64,000 nucleotides of DNA, from contig NC_080719.1 in assembly GCF_019097595.1 (NCBI RefSeq), positions 10,673,501 to 10,737,500 of the forward strand. The letters are read 5' to 3'. This DNA comes from Hemibagrus wyckioides. Its lineage: Eukaryota > Chordata > Actinopteri > Siluriformes > Bagridae. A program made the position numbers and the translations under genes. Numbering within the stretch: the stretch's first letter is position 1; the number at the start of each line of letters is the position of its first letter. Shown piece by piece: positions 42,001 to 48,419 of the stretch. Below the pieces are notes generated by a model. The model was not told where the DNA came from and searched no databases. It saw nothing but the letters and a program-made list of their open reading frames with translations.

Positions 42001-45000
42001 TTATTCTACTGCTCCAGAATTTTCGCTTGAACAAAAACCGAGCATTAAATTGCAATAGCTTATTGTACTTGTTTTTACACAGCAATGTGCTTCTTTAAAC
42101 ATGCAAAAGGTGTGATAACTTTTTACTGCCAAGTTTCCTTTCTAAAATAATCATATCTTGTATAACGTGATCCTAATGCGAAACTGCAGGGTAGACGTGC
42201 CAAATTAACTGAGACTCTTCTCATCAACTTACCACCCGTGCCCCTCGAAGGTGTCCTTGATGTGTTAAAACAGAAAAGTAGACAATGAGGTGAAACTAAA
42301 TGCAAAGTGACAGATATGATCAGCATAAAGATGAATCCCCAGTCTGTCTACCACCAAACTTTAATTCATAACAAGTCATTTTGTTTTGTCATAATTCCTT
42401 GTTTAGGAAATATAACGTTTTTGTAATATAGATTAAACATGAGGTTTTATCCATTGTGTGTAATCATCCCTACAGCTTTCTTTCAGTAAGAACAAACTGT
42501 TTTGGATATAAAGAACATTAAATCATGAATCTTGCTTGACTAACTGTATGATGATTTCAGTCTCTGCCTCACTATTATGCTTCTACTTCTTCTTCTTCTT
42601 TCGGTTTTTCCCTTCAGGGGTGGCCACAGCGAATCGTCTCTCTCCACCTATCCCTATCTTCTGCATCCTCAACACTTATACCCACTAGCTTCATATCCTC
42701 ATTCATTACATCCATATACCTCCTCTTTGGCCTTCCTCTTTGCCTCCTGCCTGGCAGCTCCATGTCCAACATTCTCCTACCAATACACTCACTCTCCCTC
42801 TTCTGGACATGTCCAAACCATCTTAATCTGGCCTCCCTAACTTTGTCCCCCAAACGTCCAACATGAGCTGTACCGCTGATCCTAATCCTGTCCAACCTTT
42901 TCACTCCCAAAGAGAACCTCAACATCTTCAGCTCTGCTACCTCCAGCTCTGACTCCTGTCTCTGTCTCAGTGACACTGTCTCTAAACCAGCCTCACTATT
43001 ATGCTAAACTCTGTATAATAAGTAAAACACCTGTCCTTTTACACTTGGTTGTTTTGTTTGGATTTCTGATGAGATCACTAATCTCTAAACCATGAAAGAC
43101 TAGTGCGAGAAGAAGAAATAGCCCCTTCAGTAAGCTGGACATGAATAAATGATAAATTCTCTGTTATATTGTGTTTAACATACTATAATATATTTATGGT
43201 AATAGAAGCACTGTGTGGTAGTTAAGACTTACATTTGTAATGACATCTGGCTAAAATACATCGCAGACATCCCCAACTGGATTGAAATGAGTTTTTTTTA
43301 TGTGGATAAAGAAGAATATAATCCATATCTGAAAATACAATGTGTATGAAAAGTGAAAACTATAGTATTATGATATTAGTGTTAAATTGTTCTTTCTTTT
43401 CTTGAATATAAACTTTGAACCTGGGCTGTGCATCAGGACTGGGAACACCCCAAGACCCCTGAGAGTGAAAAATCAAAAAGATAAAACAATCATGGGAGCA
43501 TCCTTAAGTGGGAGGGAGCAGGTGGGCAATTATTAAAGTTACAAAGACAAAAATAGACAGAACACACCTCACCTCATAACTTCAGTTAAACTACACAAAG
43601 AAACACTAGGCTGTAGAGTTTGTCTTGTTTTAGTAGGCTTTTTAAAAATCTAGATTTTATAGTGCTTTTATGTTCATTTTGTAGACAGCATCTGCTGCTT
43701 GTCCAGCATGAATCTGAATAAAACACAACAATAGCAATAAGGTCATGAATAAAGAAGGATTAAGCAGCTGCAGTGTCAGGGCTGGTGGAGGTCTGGGGGG
43801 AAAAAAACATGAGACATCTACATCTCATAAGAAACTCAAAACACCTGCAAAGAATACATCTTTGCACACAGGAAGTATTCAATTATAATCCACACGTGCC
43901 GATCTGACAGTAGCGTGCAACGAACACTCTCTTAACGAGACCCAAAACACTGGCTAATTGGAGACATTTTTGATGCTGAAACACATCCGGGCTAATTAGC
44001 TTCCTCCGCTGAAAGTAGTTGAGTACAAATGATGCATGTATTTCAGCTGAACTGTAAAAGATGGAGTGCTAACGTTTTTGACCTGAGGTTTTGGACCAGT
44101 GGAAAAATGCTGAAATGTTATTCCAGAAAATAGAGAAGTACTCTTATGAATGCCAGTATTGTGCAAGTTAATATATTGCAGTTAGCCTCAGCAAGAAAAT
44201 GCATACTGAATTTGAATGTAACTCCTTATAATGGATTAAAAACTCTCATCATGTCTTAAACATCGATACTGAGATCAGATGATACACTCTTTCATTCATC
44301 TCCAGTAATCACTTTATTTTGGTTAGGGTTGTGGTGAATCTTAGGAACATTGTGTCCACAGCAGGGGTACACACAGGATGGTGCGCCAGTTCATCAGCAC
44401 ACACGCACACACACACACACAGAAAATTCATGCACTAGTGTGTCAGAAATGACCCTCAATGTCACAGAGAGATCATACAAAATTCAACTCATACAGTAAC
44501 CTAAGCTCAGTCCAAATTTGTGATGTTAAAGCTATGCACCTAGTCAATAACAAGTGCTAGATTTCTTGACTAATATGCTTAAACTGGAGGGCACTGTGGC
44601 TTAGTGGTTAGTACTTTTGCCTCCTCTGGGGTTGGGGGTTTGATTCCTGCCTCCACCCTGTGTGTGTGGAGCTTGTTCTCCCTGTGCTTCTGGGCTTCCT
44701 CTGCATACTCCAGTTTCTTCCTCTAAATACATGTGTTGTAGGCTGATTGGGATCTTTAAATTGTAATGGGTGTTGCCCTGGCTCCAGGGTCTCCATGATC
44801 CTGTGTAGGATAAGTGCTACAGAGGATGGATGGATGGATGGATGGATAGATGGATGGCTGGCTGGATGGATGGATAGATAAAAAATTTCTTGGACAGCTT
44901 GGACAATAGTGCCCACTGTAATTGAAATCATAGTAATCTGCTTGTTCTAATACATTATTGTATCAATATTAGAAAATTGCCGGGGAAAAAAATTTACATG

Positions 45001-48000
45001 TTCGATGGTATGGCGAAAATTGCCAGGGAACTGCGTATAGTTACAGTTAATGCTGTGGAACTTCCATGAGACAAGTTAGAACCTGTTATCATTTATTTTT
45101 TTTATAAGAGATGTTCCCTCACAAGTGATCCTCTTAAGCAGATAATGAGACAAAAAATAAACTGAAAGAAGAAATGTATTCTACCTTTATGGCCAGGTGC
45201 ATTAAAACAGTCAGTAAACTTTCCACTTTAGGAAAATCTTCAGGACAGAGGGTTCCCTAACATGACAAGCTGCAGAAGTTTTTGTTTTGTTTTCTTATTA
45301 ATTTACAGAGAGACAGAAAAAAGTGTGAAGGATCAGCTGTATATACTATAACATCAGCAGGAAATAACTCTCATAGAATGTCAAAGTGATAACAGTAACT
45401 CCACTTTGCATTAGGGATCATTGGACTTCTCTCATGGGTTCATTTTATATAACATCATACCACATTGTGCTTTGTTCCTTTCCAACCTGATTAACTACAG
45501 ACTACACCATTTGTTACATATTAGCATACCTACTGCTTCCAGTTGATGCCATATTGTATTAAACTTTAGAATACCATTAAAAGAATGACAGAGTCTACGA
45601 TTTAACCAAATTCAGTGCTTCAAACACAAACAGTTCTTGGAGTGCACTAAGACTTTTAACTTAGGATTAATAGAGAAGAAAGAAATTTGATCATAGTGCG
45701 CATAATTTAATCCCTGCAGTGAGTAATACAGAGAGAAATCACATTTTTTTCCCAATAAAGAAATTGTATTGTTATCATAATTTAGCAAGGGAGAAAAAAA
45801 TATTATAAAAATGAAACCTCTTTCATTATTTCTGGGGATTCAGCAAGTTTTAATGAGTTTTCCCCACAATGCATTGTAAATTATGCACAGCATTTCAGAC
45901 AGTGTTGGATTCTCTATCATCAAATGAGAACTTGAATGCATAATTAACAATGTCTATTTTCACAGCCTAGAGAGAACGCTAGCAGAAGTTAGAAAGAAAG
46001 GAAGTGAAAAGGAAACAACAAGTAGGAGAGAAATTCTGGAAATGGCCCACTGCTTTCCCCCTCTCTCATGCCAACCATAACTGAGACAGCTCTGGCATTA
46101 GACCGATAGCTGTCTTCATAACTGTTCGTTTCATTTCACCTGAATTACCTGATGATGGGCAGACAGCCTGAGTTGTGGAAAATTAATGAAAGACTCAGGG
46201 ATGATAAGTAAAATAATAAATATCTGTTTAAAAAATAGGAAGTGTTGCCAGGAACAACACTTACACCTGTATGTTTATGCAATTACCCAGTCAGCCAATC
46301 ATGTGGCAGCAGCACAATGCATGAAATCGGGTAATTGTCAGCTATGAAGGTAATGTTCACATCAAACATCATAATAGAGGATAAAATATGGTCTTTGTTA
46401 CTTTGATCTTGGCATGGTGGCTGGTGTTGGAACGGCTGGTTTGAGCATTTCATAAACTGCTGATTTTCTGGAATTTTCATTTTTACAGTCTCAGTGAGTG
46501 TTGGCTCTATGGATGGAAATGCCAAGCTGAAATGATTGCTGTGGATCTCAAATAACTACTGTTTACACTCATGGTGAACAGAAAAGCATCTCAGCATTGA
46601 ACCATGGGGCAGATGAGATACAACAGCAGAAGACCACATCAGGTTCCACTCCGGTCTGTGAATAACAGGAAACTGAGACCAGAGTGGGCACAGACTCACC
46701 TAAACTGGGCAGAGGAAGATTGGTCCAGGCAACCTTTTCTCGGTCCAAATTCAGTTAACTTATACAGTAAGTCCACTGAAGCCACAGATGCCTATTCTGT
46801 AGCTATTAATTGGCCATAGAAAATTAAAGAAATGTAAAATAACAACACACACACACACAGCCAGGAGCATGAACATCACTCATTGCAATAGAAATGCAGT
46901 TGCTTCAAACTGAAAAACCAAAACAAAATTTGAACCAAGGTTAAATGGTTTTTTTTTTTAATAAATAAAATCTAAAATTGATATAGCAACACTATAAAGG
47001 GGGTGATCAAAAGGCAACATCACACCTAGATTAGTTTTACAGGACTGGACATGGTCTTTTATCAAAAACCATGTAGGGAATTGTGGCAAACACAAACAAT
47101 GTTATCCCAACAGGCTTTCTATCTTTTAAAAAACTGAACCAATTTCTGTGCATCTGGACGAGTAAAATCATTTTAAATTATCATCAAAATGGTTGTTTAC
47201 CTCAACCGGTTTTGCAGGGAACACAACCTTTCACTCTAAAAATAAAGGTTGAAAAAAACATAACATACGAACCATTTTGTTTTTACCCTACGTAATCTGC
47301 TCTAGTCTATTTATAATATGCAAACACATACAGGGTTCATTACTGTCTTATGAGCACTGGCATCATGAGGCATGGATTAGGACAAAAACTGAGTTTTTGA
47401 TTAAACTGACTATTCCGTCCACTGCATTCCCATCAAACTTGAAGCCAAATTTTCTCACTTTCTCCAGACAAATATACCTTATATAATCCTACATAAACAT
47501 TTATAAAATCTTATTCCAACAGGATTTAGTCAAAAATGACATTTCAAGTCAAGCTGAATAGTTTTTTGTTGACATAACATTTTCTGAGTTGACTTATTTT
47601 AGCATTGACTTCACCTCAGCACAGCCGACTTTATAGCTCAGCACACTTAATCTGATATAAAGGTGATGTTACATGTCAAACCAAAATTCCCCTAGAAAAA
47701 TTCAGGGTCAAAGAAATATGCCTGACACATTACAATATAATTTCATGACACTGTACTATTTATACATAAAAATGTTACAGGTATTCAAAAAATATGAAGT
47801 AGAAAACTCACTCACTGACTCACAACAGTCAGTACGTTTTAATGTCACGATTTCTCTATGCTTTTATGTCAGTGTGCCAGGTTCAGCTTAGGTGAAGTGG
47901 TCTTTGGTTCAGTTTTGTTAAATGTTTTTAAGCTAACCTTCATTTGGCAAGCTACATCATACCTTTGCTATTATGTTTACTGAAAAACCTTGGCTACAAA

Positions 48001-48419
48001 ACGAGCCTTAAAAAGTAATACCACAACCCAACACAACCAATAACACAAAGTGTGGGAAGCAACTATATTAATCGCAGAGTGGCTGGGCAAAATAATTCAC
48101 CATGACTCATGAAAGGAATTCTGTGGACCTGGGCCAATAGAGGAAGCTAAATTAGCCAAAGTCTAGCCATTGTCATCAATCTTATATGGACATATTAAAA
48201 ATAGTAATTTACACTATATGAGGACATGATGAGAGATTTTTGAATCTGTAAAAGTTTGTGGGTGTGTGTAAGTTGTGGCAAAATTACTAACGCTCCATTG
48301 AGACATCTCCGTAAAGAGTAAGAGGCTCCTCCTCCACAGGTGCGAGAGCAATCACTCCATGTTCCCCAAGCATCCCATCCATTGTCCCTCTCCTCATCAG
48401 AGCGTGTGGTTCTTGATGT
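696..48419 (-). CDS. adamtsl3: adamtsl3, partial gene, 13 internal coding exons
   Basis: ADAMTS-like 3 is a secreted extracellular-matrix glycoprotein that has the ancillary domains of ADAMTS proteases but no protease domain. The 13 exons below join in one open frame of 602 codons plus 1 nt. Domains in order, numbered within this segment: TSR1 (about 15-60), cysteine-rich (61-165), spacer (166-281), TSR2 (282-346), TSR3 (361-420), TSR4 (421-474), linker (475-506), TSR5 (507-565), linker, start of TSR6 (about 588-602). TSR1 carries WDAWGTW, the WxxWxxW C-mannosylation motif. Human ADAMTSL3 has a closely similar TSRNTRSDE stretch just before TSR1, which the shorter N-terminus of ADAMTSL1 lacks, and most later positions also fit ADAMTSL3 better (recalled similarity, no search run). 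Both gene ends are outside the window. A paralogue or 3R duplicate cannot be told apart here. Confidence 0.88.
1521..2564 (+). pseudogene. Tc1-like element copy 1, broken transposase (family A)
   Basis: The left end reads tatattgccaaaagtattcg, as in the copy at 23074. The transposase would start at ATG 1651 ([18 protein letters not shown]). It is broken by an in-frame TGA at 1879-1881 (where copy 2 has CAA, glutamine) and by one missing G in the GGGGGG run near 2219-2225. By hand I count about 15 substitutions and this one deletion against copy 2 over some 1,045 bases, so the two are about 98.5% identical. Similarity stops abruptly at 2564; the last 35 or so codons and the right terminal repeat are absent. 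Confidence 0.93.
2565..2846. mobile_element. 3' tail of a second Tc1-like family
   Basis: Joined directly to copy 1 of family A. It ends in ggtgtgtccaaacttttgac plus tggtagtgta, the terminal inverted repeat of a different, widespread fish Tc1-like family, preceded by the AT-rich subterminal region (tgtgttatttcatagttttg). Its own left end is missing and most of the inside is deleted. Confidence 0.8.
2951..3425 (+). mobile_element. Third Tc1-like element, internally deleted (about 475 bp)
   Basis: Left end caccgatcaggcataacatt atgag and right end ggtcatgatgttatgcctgg are imperfect inverted repeats. Between them is the decayed start of a transposase ([10 protein letters not shown] near 3101, then frame breaks) and the segment [17 protein letters not shown] at 3330-3380. 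It is a non-autonomous deletion derivative. Confidence 0.82.
4502..4660 (+). repeat. tRNA-derived SINE-like copy, family 1 (degenerate)
   Basis: Reads through a tRNA-like head (ggactactgattggaaggtc, then tatcctagc as a decayed B box), the phrase cactgctgggccactgagta, and the tail aatgagataaatgtaaggtg ctcaggatgagggtgtc. The same order is seen at 31726-31915. Confidence 0.65.
6207..6275. repeat. (ATT)n microsatellite
   Basis: Ten or so uninterrupted ATT units, then shorter interrupted runs of the same unit. Confidence 0.95.
6838..7045 (-). repeat. tRNA-like dispersed repeat, family 2, copy 1
   Basis: Contains gggtcagccatgatacagca, gcttaagggcccagcagagg and ggggcttgaaccccga. On the minus strand the last is a good pol III B box (GGTTCAAGCCCC). 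A second copy with the same order lies at 58036-58230. Confidence 0.7.
8799..8883 (-). CDS. adamtsl3: adamtsl3 exon l: linker between TSR4 and TSR5
   Basis: 85 nt, phase 1 in, phase 2 out. It reads [20 protein letters not shown] and then TRVATEEP-T, the same linker as human ([17 protein letters not shown]). It contains no cysteine. Acceptor cttacag|AG, strong donor CAAC|GTAAGT. No ATG falls in it, so ORF calling misses it. Confidence 0.93.
9430..10335. repeat. G-poor, A/C-rich degenerate tract, block 1
   Basis: Guanine is very rare on the plus strand for about 900 bases, unlike the flanks. Versions of caacaaatcccaa recur (9467, 10266), mixed with variants such as aataaacacc and ccaataaatcc. 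It looks like a very old tandem array. No open frame of interest. Confidence 0.6.
11225..11690. repeat. G-poor, A/C-rich degenerate tract, block 2
   Basis: Same composition as 9430-10335, with caacaaatcc variants at 11363 and 11442; another follows at 11878. The blocks are separated by ordinary sequence (10336-11224) and by a SINE at 11690. Confidence 0.6.
11690..11862 (-). repeat. tRNA-derived SINE-like copy, family 1
   Basis: Plus strand reads tggcatttgacagacaccct, tatccaaagcaacttatatt, then gtgggatttgaactcacaag, whose reverse complement is a B-box-like motif, and a decayed head. This is the inverse of the copy at 31726. It is inserted beside the G-poor array. Confidence 0.72.
12910..13038 (+). 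repeat. SINE family 3, 3' tail only
   Basis: Contains gtccagggtgtcccccgacc, tccctgggataggttcaggt and acagaaaatgaatggatgg, the tail part of a widespread fish tRNA-SINE. The tRNA-like head is missing (5' truncation). Confidence 0.7.
15991..16138 (-). CDS. adamtsl3: adamtsl3 exon k: TSR4
   Basis: 148 nt, phase 0 in, phase 1 out. It encodes [20 protein letters not shown], then [20 protein letters not shown] and VPIACHKPR plus one base. CTVTCGRG keeps the O-fucose acceptor. The exon is among the most conserved here. Acceptor ttttccag|TGT, donor AGAG|GTAGGA. Confidence 0.95.
16139..16583. other. Intron between exons j and k (445 bp)
   Basis: Rich in GGAT/GATG units (about 16228-16400 and 16495-16560), a decayed tetranucleotide repeat. 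No gene. Confidence 0.85.
16231..16266. repeat. (GGAT)n microsatellite
   Basis: ggtggatggatggatggatg-type run, with scattered degenerate units for a further 300 bases. Confidence 0.9.
16584..16788 (-). CDS. adamtsl3: adamtsl3 exon j: TSR3
   Basis: 205 nt, phase 2 in, phase 0 out. It reads [21 protein letters not shown], then [38 protein letters not shown] and [10 protein letters not shown]. This is a whole TSR3 plus the first tryptophans of TSR4. CSVSCGG fits the O-fucosylation consensus. Acceptor catgtag|GTGG, donor CAG|GTATAA. Confidence 0.94.
16846..16885. repeat. (ATC)n microsatellite beside exon j
   Basis: About 13 ATC units. On the gene strand it is (GAT)n, and it ends about 58 nt before the exon j acceptor. 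It creates a false run of methionines in a reverse-strand reading frame. Confidence 0.95.
17085..17285 (+). repeat. Decayed SINE-like copy, family 1
   Basis: Contains caccgctgggccctcgagca, then ctttgaataagagcatctac and gaatgaatgcatgtaaa, the typical tail of this family. The head is hard to recognise. Confidence 0.55.
17315..17365 (-). CDS. adamtsl3: adamtsl3 exon i: TSR2-TSR3 connector
   Basis: 51 nt, phase 2 in, phase 2 out. The joined codons read [18 protein letters not shown], almost the same as the human connector between TSR2 and TSR3. Acceptor tccacag|T, strong donor CACG|GTAAGT. Its length is a multiple of three and phases match, so skipping it would keep the frame. Confidence 0.92.
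17366..17593 (-). other. Short GC-AG intron between exons h and i
   Basis: 228 nt. The donor is AAAG|GCTGGT and the acceptor tccacag. A CA repeat ((CA)10-11 on the gene strand, 17565-17586) begins 7 nt after the donor. See the finding on this intron. Confidence 0.85.
17594..17732 (-). CDS. adamtsl3: adamtsl3 exon h: rest of TSR2
   Basis: 139 nt, phase 1 in, phase 2 out. It reads [20 protein letters not shown], then [20 protein letters not shown] and MEPCLE plus two bases. NKT is a possible N-glycosylation site. The acceptor is cttctcag|GC. The frame with exon i requires the donor AAAG|GCTGGT, a GC donor. The nearest GT, 4 nt further on, would give a stop codon at the junction. Confidence 0.88.
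17733..18922. other. Intron between exons g and h (1.2 kb)
   Basis: AT-rich. The only feature is a (TAA)n microsatellite at 18827-18864, which begins about 58 nt downstream of the exon g donor. Confidence 0.85.
18827..18864. repeat. (TAA)n microsatellite
   Basis: About 12 perfect units; read on the gene strand it is (TTA)n within the first 100 nt of the intron. Confidence 0.95.
18923..19034 (-). CDS. adamtsl3: adamtsl3 exon g: end of spacer and start of TSR2
   Basis: 112 nt, phase 0 in, phase 1 out. It encodes [20 protein letters not shown], then [17 protein letters not shown] plus one base. FYQPI closes the spacer; WRETDFFPC opens TSR2. The TSR2 motif reads CSVKCGG, with lysine where serine or threonine is expected. 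Acceptor ttcctcag|ATG, donor GGAG|GTAAAA. The ATG at the exon start is internal, not a translation start. Confidence 0.93.
19290..19385. mobile_element. Tc1-like terminal fragment
   Basis: Starts cactatatggcgcaaagtat gcagacacctaaccatcac, a decayed form of the fish Tc1-type end that normally reads cactatatggccaaaagt. No transposase frame follows. Confidence 0.6.
19432..19705 (-). repeat. SINE family 3 copy, minus orientation
   Basis: Plus strand order: ccattcactttctgtaacac, ttatcctacacaggattgta, tgggaggaaacag-like block, aaaacatgcaagctctgcac, then catgaatcaaacccccaacc. The last is a decayed B box in reverse. Mirrors the plus copy at 44585. Confidence 0.7.
21674..21837 (-). CDS. adamtsl3: adamtsl3 exon f: spacer domain, part 2
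   Basis: 164 nt, phase 1 in, phase 0 out. The joined frame reads [21 protein letters not shown], then [13 protein letters not shown], and ends [11 protein letters not shown]. It aligns without a gap to the human spacer around SPGVFLVENTTVEF and GPLMADFIFK, but its first third is divergent. NST is a possible N-glycosylation site. Acceptor gtctcag|TA; donor AAG|GTGGGC is rather weak. Confidence 0.88.
23070..24265 (+). mobile_element. Tc1-like DD34E element, copy 2, right end lost
   Basis: The left end starts cactatattgccaaaagtat. A complete transposase gene follows. After the stop codon about 28 bases of 3' flank remain, and then the sequence turns into a palindrome and a long TA repeat. No right inverted repeat (ggtgagcgaatactt...) is present. 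It lies in an intron, antisense to adamtsl3. Confidence 0.9.
23206..24237 (+). CDS. Tc1/mariner transposase, complete frame
   Basis: A cut-and-paste DNA transposase that binds the element's terminal repeats and cleaves at TA targets. I chose ATG 23206 ([13 protein letters not shown]), giving 343 residues, the usual length; the frame is open upstream and ATG 23173 (MQTVFTN) is possible. Residues 1-120 hold the paired-like helix-turn-helix DNA-binding part ([19 protein letters not shown]) and GRPRK, an AT-hook or nuclear-localisation-like motif. The catalytic triad is visible: D in [11 protein letters not shown] in [13 protein letters not shown], and E in [11 protein letters not shown], with exactly 34 residues between the last two (DD34E). 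No stop or frameshift is present. It may make active enzyme, but this copy lacks a right end to mobilise. Confidence 0.93.
   Translation: MGRSQELSEFQRGTVIGCHLCNKSSREISSLLNIPQSTVSCIIRTWKCLGTTATQPRSGRPRKLTERDQRMLRSIVQRGRQLSAESIATDLQTSCGLQISSRTVRRELHGMGFHGRAAASKPYITKCNAKRRMQWCKARRHWTLEQWRRVLWSDESRFSIWQSDGRVWVWQLPGERYLSDCIVPSVKFGGGGIMVWGCFSGAGLGPFVPVKGTLNASAYQDILDNSMLPTVWEQFGAGPFLFQHDCAPVHKARSIKTWMTESGVDELDWPAQSPDLNPIEHLWDELERRLRARPSRPTSVCDLTNALLEEWSKIPINTLLNLVDSLPRRVEAVIAAKGGPTSY
24266..24300. repeat. Perfect 16-bp inverted repeat at the broken transposon end
   Basis: Arms ttaagttctatatata (24266-24281) and its exact reverse complement (24285-24300) with a 3-nt loop. The left arm belongs to the transposon 3' flank; the right arm appears to be its inverted copy. 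Confidence 0.95.
24301..24388. repeat. (TA)n microsatellite
   Basis: About 88 bp, nearly pure TA. It replaces the missing right end of the Tc1 element. Confidence 0.95.
28041..28115 (-). CDS. adamtsl3: adamtsl3 exon e: spacer domain, part 1
   Basis: 75 nt, phase 1 in and phase 1 out. With the base from exon d it reads [20 protein letters not shown] and then GPDIL plus one base. This corresponds to the VPLGSR...KGP stretch of the spacer. Acceptor attaaag|CC and a strong donor TTAA|GTGAGT. Its acceptor is preceded closely by a long minisatellite (28153-28736). Confidence 0.9.
28153..28736. repeat. GTGA/GTCA-type minisatellite upstream of exon e
   Basis: About 580 bp of degenerate tetranucleotides (tgag, tgaa, tcag). 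A higher-order unit is visible: cagtgactgaatgagtgaat plus cagaggatgagtcaataag recurs at 28291, 28472 and 28592, spacings of 181 and 120, that is, multiples of about 60. On the gene strand it reads as CTCAC/CTGAT/TTCAC units. It ends 38 nt before the exon e acceptor. Confidence 0.93.
31560..31725 (-). mobile_element. Family D (Tc1-derived) fragment
   Basis: Reads tatgaaactctcagatcagg, then aacctgaatctcttaatctg and tactgctgccatatggttgg ctgatta, the same ordered blocks as at 75-315, more decayed. Ends where the SINE head begins. Confidence 0.6.
31726..31915 (+). repeat. tRNA-derived SINE, family 1 (best copy)
   Basis: The tRNA-like head has an A box (taacttagtggttaagg) and a B box (agtttgactcc). 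The body is gccactgctgagcccataat, tgcatatagtataaaatgag, and the tail gctctggatgagggtgtctg tcaaatgacataaatgtaaa. Orientation is opposite to the gene. Confidence 0.8.
34165..34285 (-). repeat. SINE family 3 fragment, minus orientation
   Basis: Contains ggagaaagccggtaaaaacc, agaacatgcaaactccattc and ggaggcataaatcaaccccc, an inner piece of the family 3 repeat. Confidence 0.6.
34287..34673. mobile_element. Fold-back element of family D
   Basis: Left arm 34287-34337 (centre caaccaatcatgtgacagta) and right arm 34622-34673 (centre gctgctgtcacatgattggc) are inverted copies over about 50 bp, roughly 80% alike by eye. The central 280 bp are unrelated to a transposase that I can see. Confidence 0.75.
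34824..34950 (-). CDS. adamtsl3: adamtsl3 exon d: end of cysteine-rich domain, start of spacer
   Basis: 127 nt, phase 0 in and phase 1 out. It encodes [20 protein letters not shown], then [22 protein letters not shown] plus one base. The CDRQLGS...[13 protein letters not shown] block is the conserved last disulfide part of the cysteine-rich domain; RLIRGQ opens the spacer. Acceptor cttggcag|GAA, donor GAAC|GTATGT. Confidence 0.94.
34951..36691. other. Intron between exons c and d (1.7 kb)
   Basis: Contains a fold-back element at 36008-36530. The remainder (34951-36000) shows nothing recognisable. Confidence 0.85.
36008..36530 (-). mobile_element. Family D Tc1-derived element with inverted ends
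   Basis: The left arm has aaaccaatgatgtgacagta near 36036; the right arm has ggtgtcacatgactggataa near 36499. Between 36380 and 36480, in reverse, lies the decayed transposase N-terminus region seen in other copies (gaaatattccaaccagatcg tctggtaccagcaaacatgc). Confidence 0.75.
36692..36928 (-). CDS. adamtsl3: adamtsl3 exon c: cysteine-rich domain
   Basis: 237 nt, 79 whole codons, phase 0 at both ends. It begins [19 protein letters not shown] and runs through [29 protein letters not shown] to DMCINGICQ. These are hallmark stretches of the ADAMTS/ADAMTSL cysteine-rich domain. Acceptor gataag|GAC, donor CAG|GTGAGG. No methionine falls near the start, so simple ORF calling misses it. Confidence 0.94.
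37870..38240 (-). repeat. tRNA-derived SINE, family 3 (near full length)
   Basis: Minus orientation. The left end is the (CATC)n tail; then cctatcccaggggccaccct, gtgggaggagtacccggagt, gaaaatgcaaactccacaca and cgaacccgggattcgaatcc. The last, reversed, is a near-perfect B box (GGATTCGAATCC). The head ends near 38240. Confidence 0.82.
38772..38800. repeat. AT-rich 13-bp perfect inverted repeat
   Basis: Arms ttacaaattaaat (38772-38784) and its exact reverse complement (38788-38800), 3-nt loop. A third related segment (attacaaatt) follows at 38806. Chance is possible in such AT-rich DNA. Confidence 0.85.
39016..39088. repeat. (CAAT)n microsatellite
   Basis: About 18 near-perfect tetranucleotide units. 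Confidence 0.95.
41452..41505. mobile_element. Single Tc1-like end next to exon b
   Basis: gggtgtccacaaacttttgt ccatatagtgta is a right end of the type starting at 19290. No left end or transposase is seen. It stops about 20 bp from the microexon donor. Confidence 0.6.
41523..41568 (-). CDS. adamtsl3: adamtsl3 exon b: 46-nt microexon, end of TSR1
   Basis: 46 nt. The first base completes an alanine codon begun in exon a; then [15 protein letters not shown] follows and the exon ends in phase 0. This supplies the C-terminal cysteines of TSR1 and matches the human NCEGQNIRYKTCSN stretch. Acceptor ctctgcag|G, donor ACA|GTAAGT. It is too short for ORF-based detection and was found by looking for the expected missing peptide. 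Confidence 0.92.
42582..42989 (-). mobile_element. 5'-truncated LINE (non-LTR retrotransposon) insertion
   Basis: The open frame 42614-42976 encodes the C-terminus of a LINE ORF2: [76 protein letters not shown], ending RCGHP. A short 3' UTR and a (GAA)n tail follow at 42582-42605. The insert is flanked by exact 16-bp direct repeats gcctcactattatgct (42566-42581 and 42990-43005), its target-site duplication. The 5' truncation and target duplication are typical of target-primed reverse transcription. I do not assign a clade. Not functional. Confidence 0.92.
44290..44440 (-). repeat. SINE family 3 fragment, degenerate
   Basis: tcattcatctccagtaatca, then ggtgcgccagttcatcagca and a CA repeat (44404-44421). 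This is the reverse of the tail half of the family 3 repeat. Confidence 0.55.
44585..44860 (+). repeat. tRNA-derived SINE, family 3, plus copy
   Basis: A box region ctgtggcttagtggttagta, B box gggtttgattcctgcc, body gagcttgttctccctgtgct and taggctgattgggatcttta, tail ccatgatcctgtgtaggata followed by (GGAT)n. The order is the mirror of 37870-38240. Confidence 0.82.
46264..46750 (+). pseudogene. Family D Tc1-like transposase remnant
   Basis: Begins with cagccaatcatgtggcagca near 46293. It continues through an N-terminal region (gaacggctggtttgagcatt tcataaactgctgattt). Near 46620 a fragment [29 protein letters not shown] follows, a middle part of Tc1 transposases. Many frame breaks; no active-site aspartates remain readable. 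No right end was found. Confidence 0.72.
48292..48419 (-). CDS. adamtsl3: adamtsl3 exon a: pre-TSR1 segment and TSR1 N-half
   Basis: 128 nt, enters in phase 0 and leaves in phase 2. It encodes [13 protein letters not shown] and then [17 protein letters not shown], the start of TSR1, ending at RRCLNG plus two bases. It shows the tryptophan ladder for C-mannosylation and CSRTCG, the O-fucosylation motif. The acceptor is (TG)8-TTT-CAG and the donor is GAGC|GTTAGT. A later GT 4 nt downstream was rejected because it breaks the frame with the next exon. Confidence 0.93.

Larger units (their letters stand above)
41569..48291. other. Intron between exons a and b (6.7 kb)
   Basis: Contains the LINE insertion (42566-43005), two family 3 SINE copies (44290-44440, 44585-44860) and a family D Tc1 remnant (46264-46750). 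The rest (43010-44280, 44890-46260, 46760-48290) holds nothing I can name. Confidence 0.85.

Noticed and set aside
696..48419. Assignment to ADAMTSL1 (punctin-1) instead of ADAMTSL3
   Set aside because: The two paralogues are alike in every domain here. The segment TSRTTRSDE before TSR1, [16 protein letters not shown] and the FTQTE-LP-EEC stretch fit remembered ADAMTSL3 better. A phylogenetic tree would settle it.
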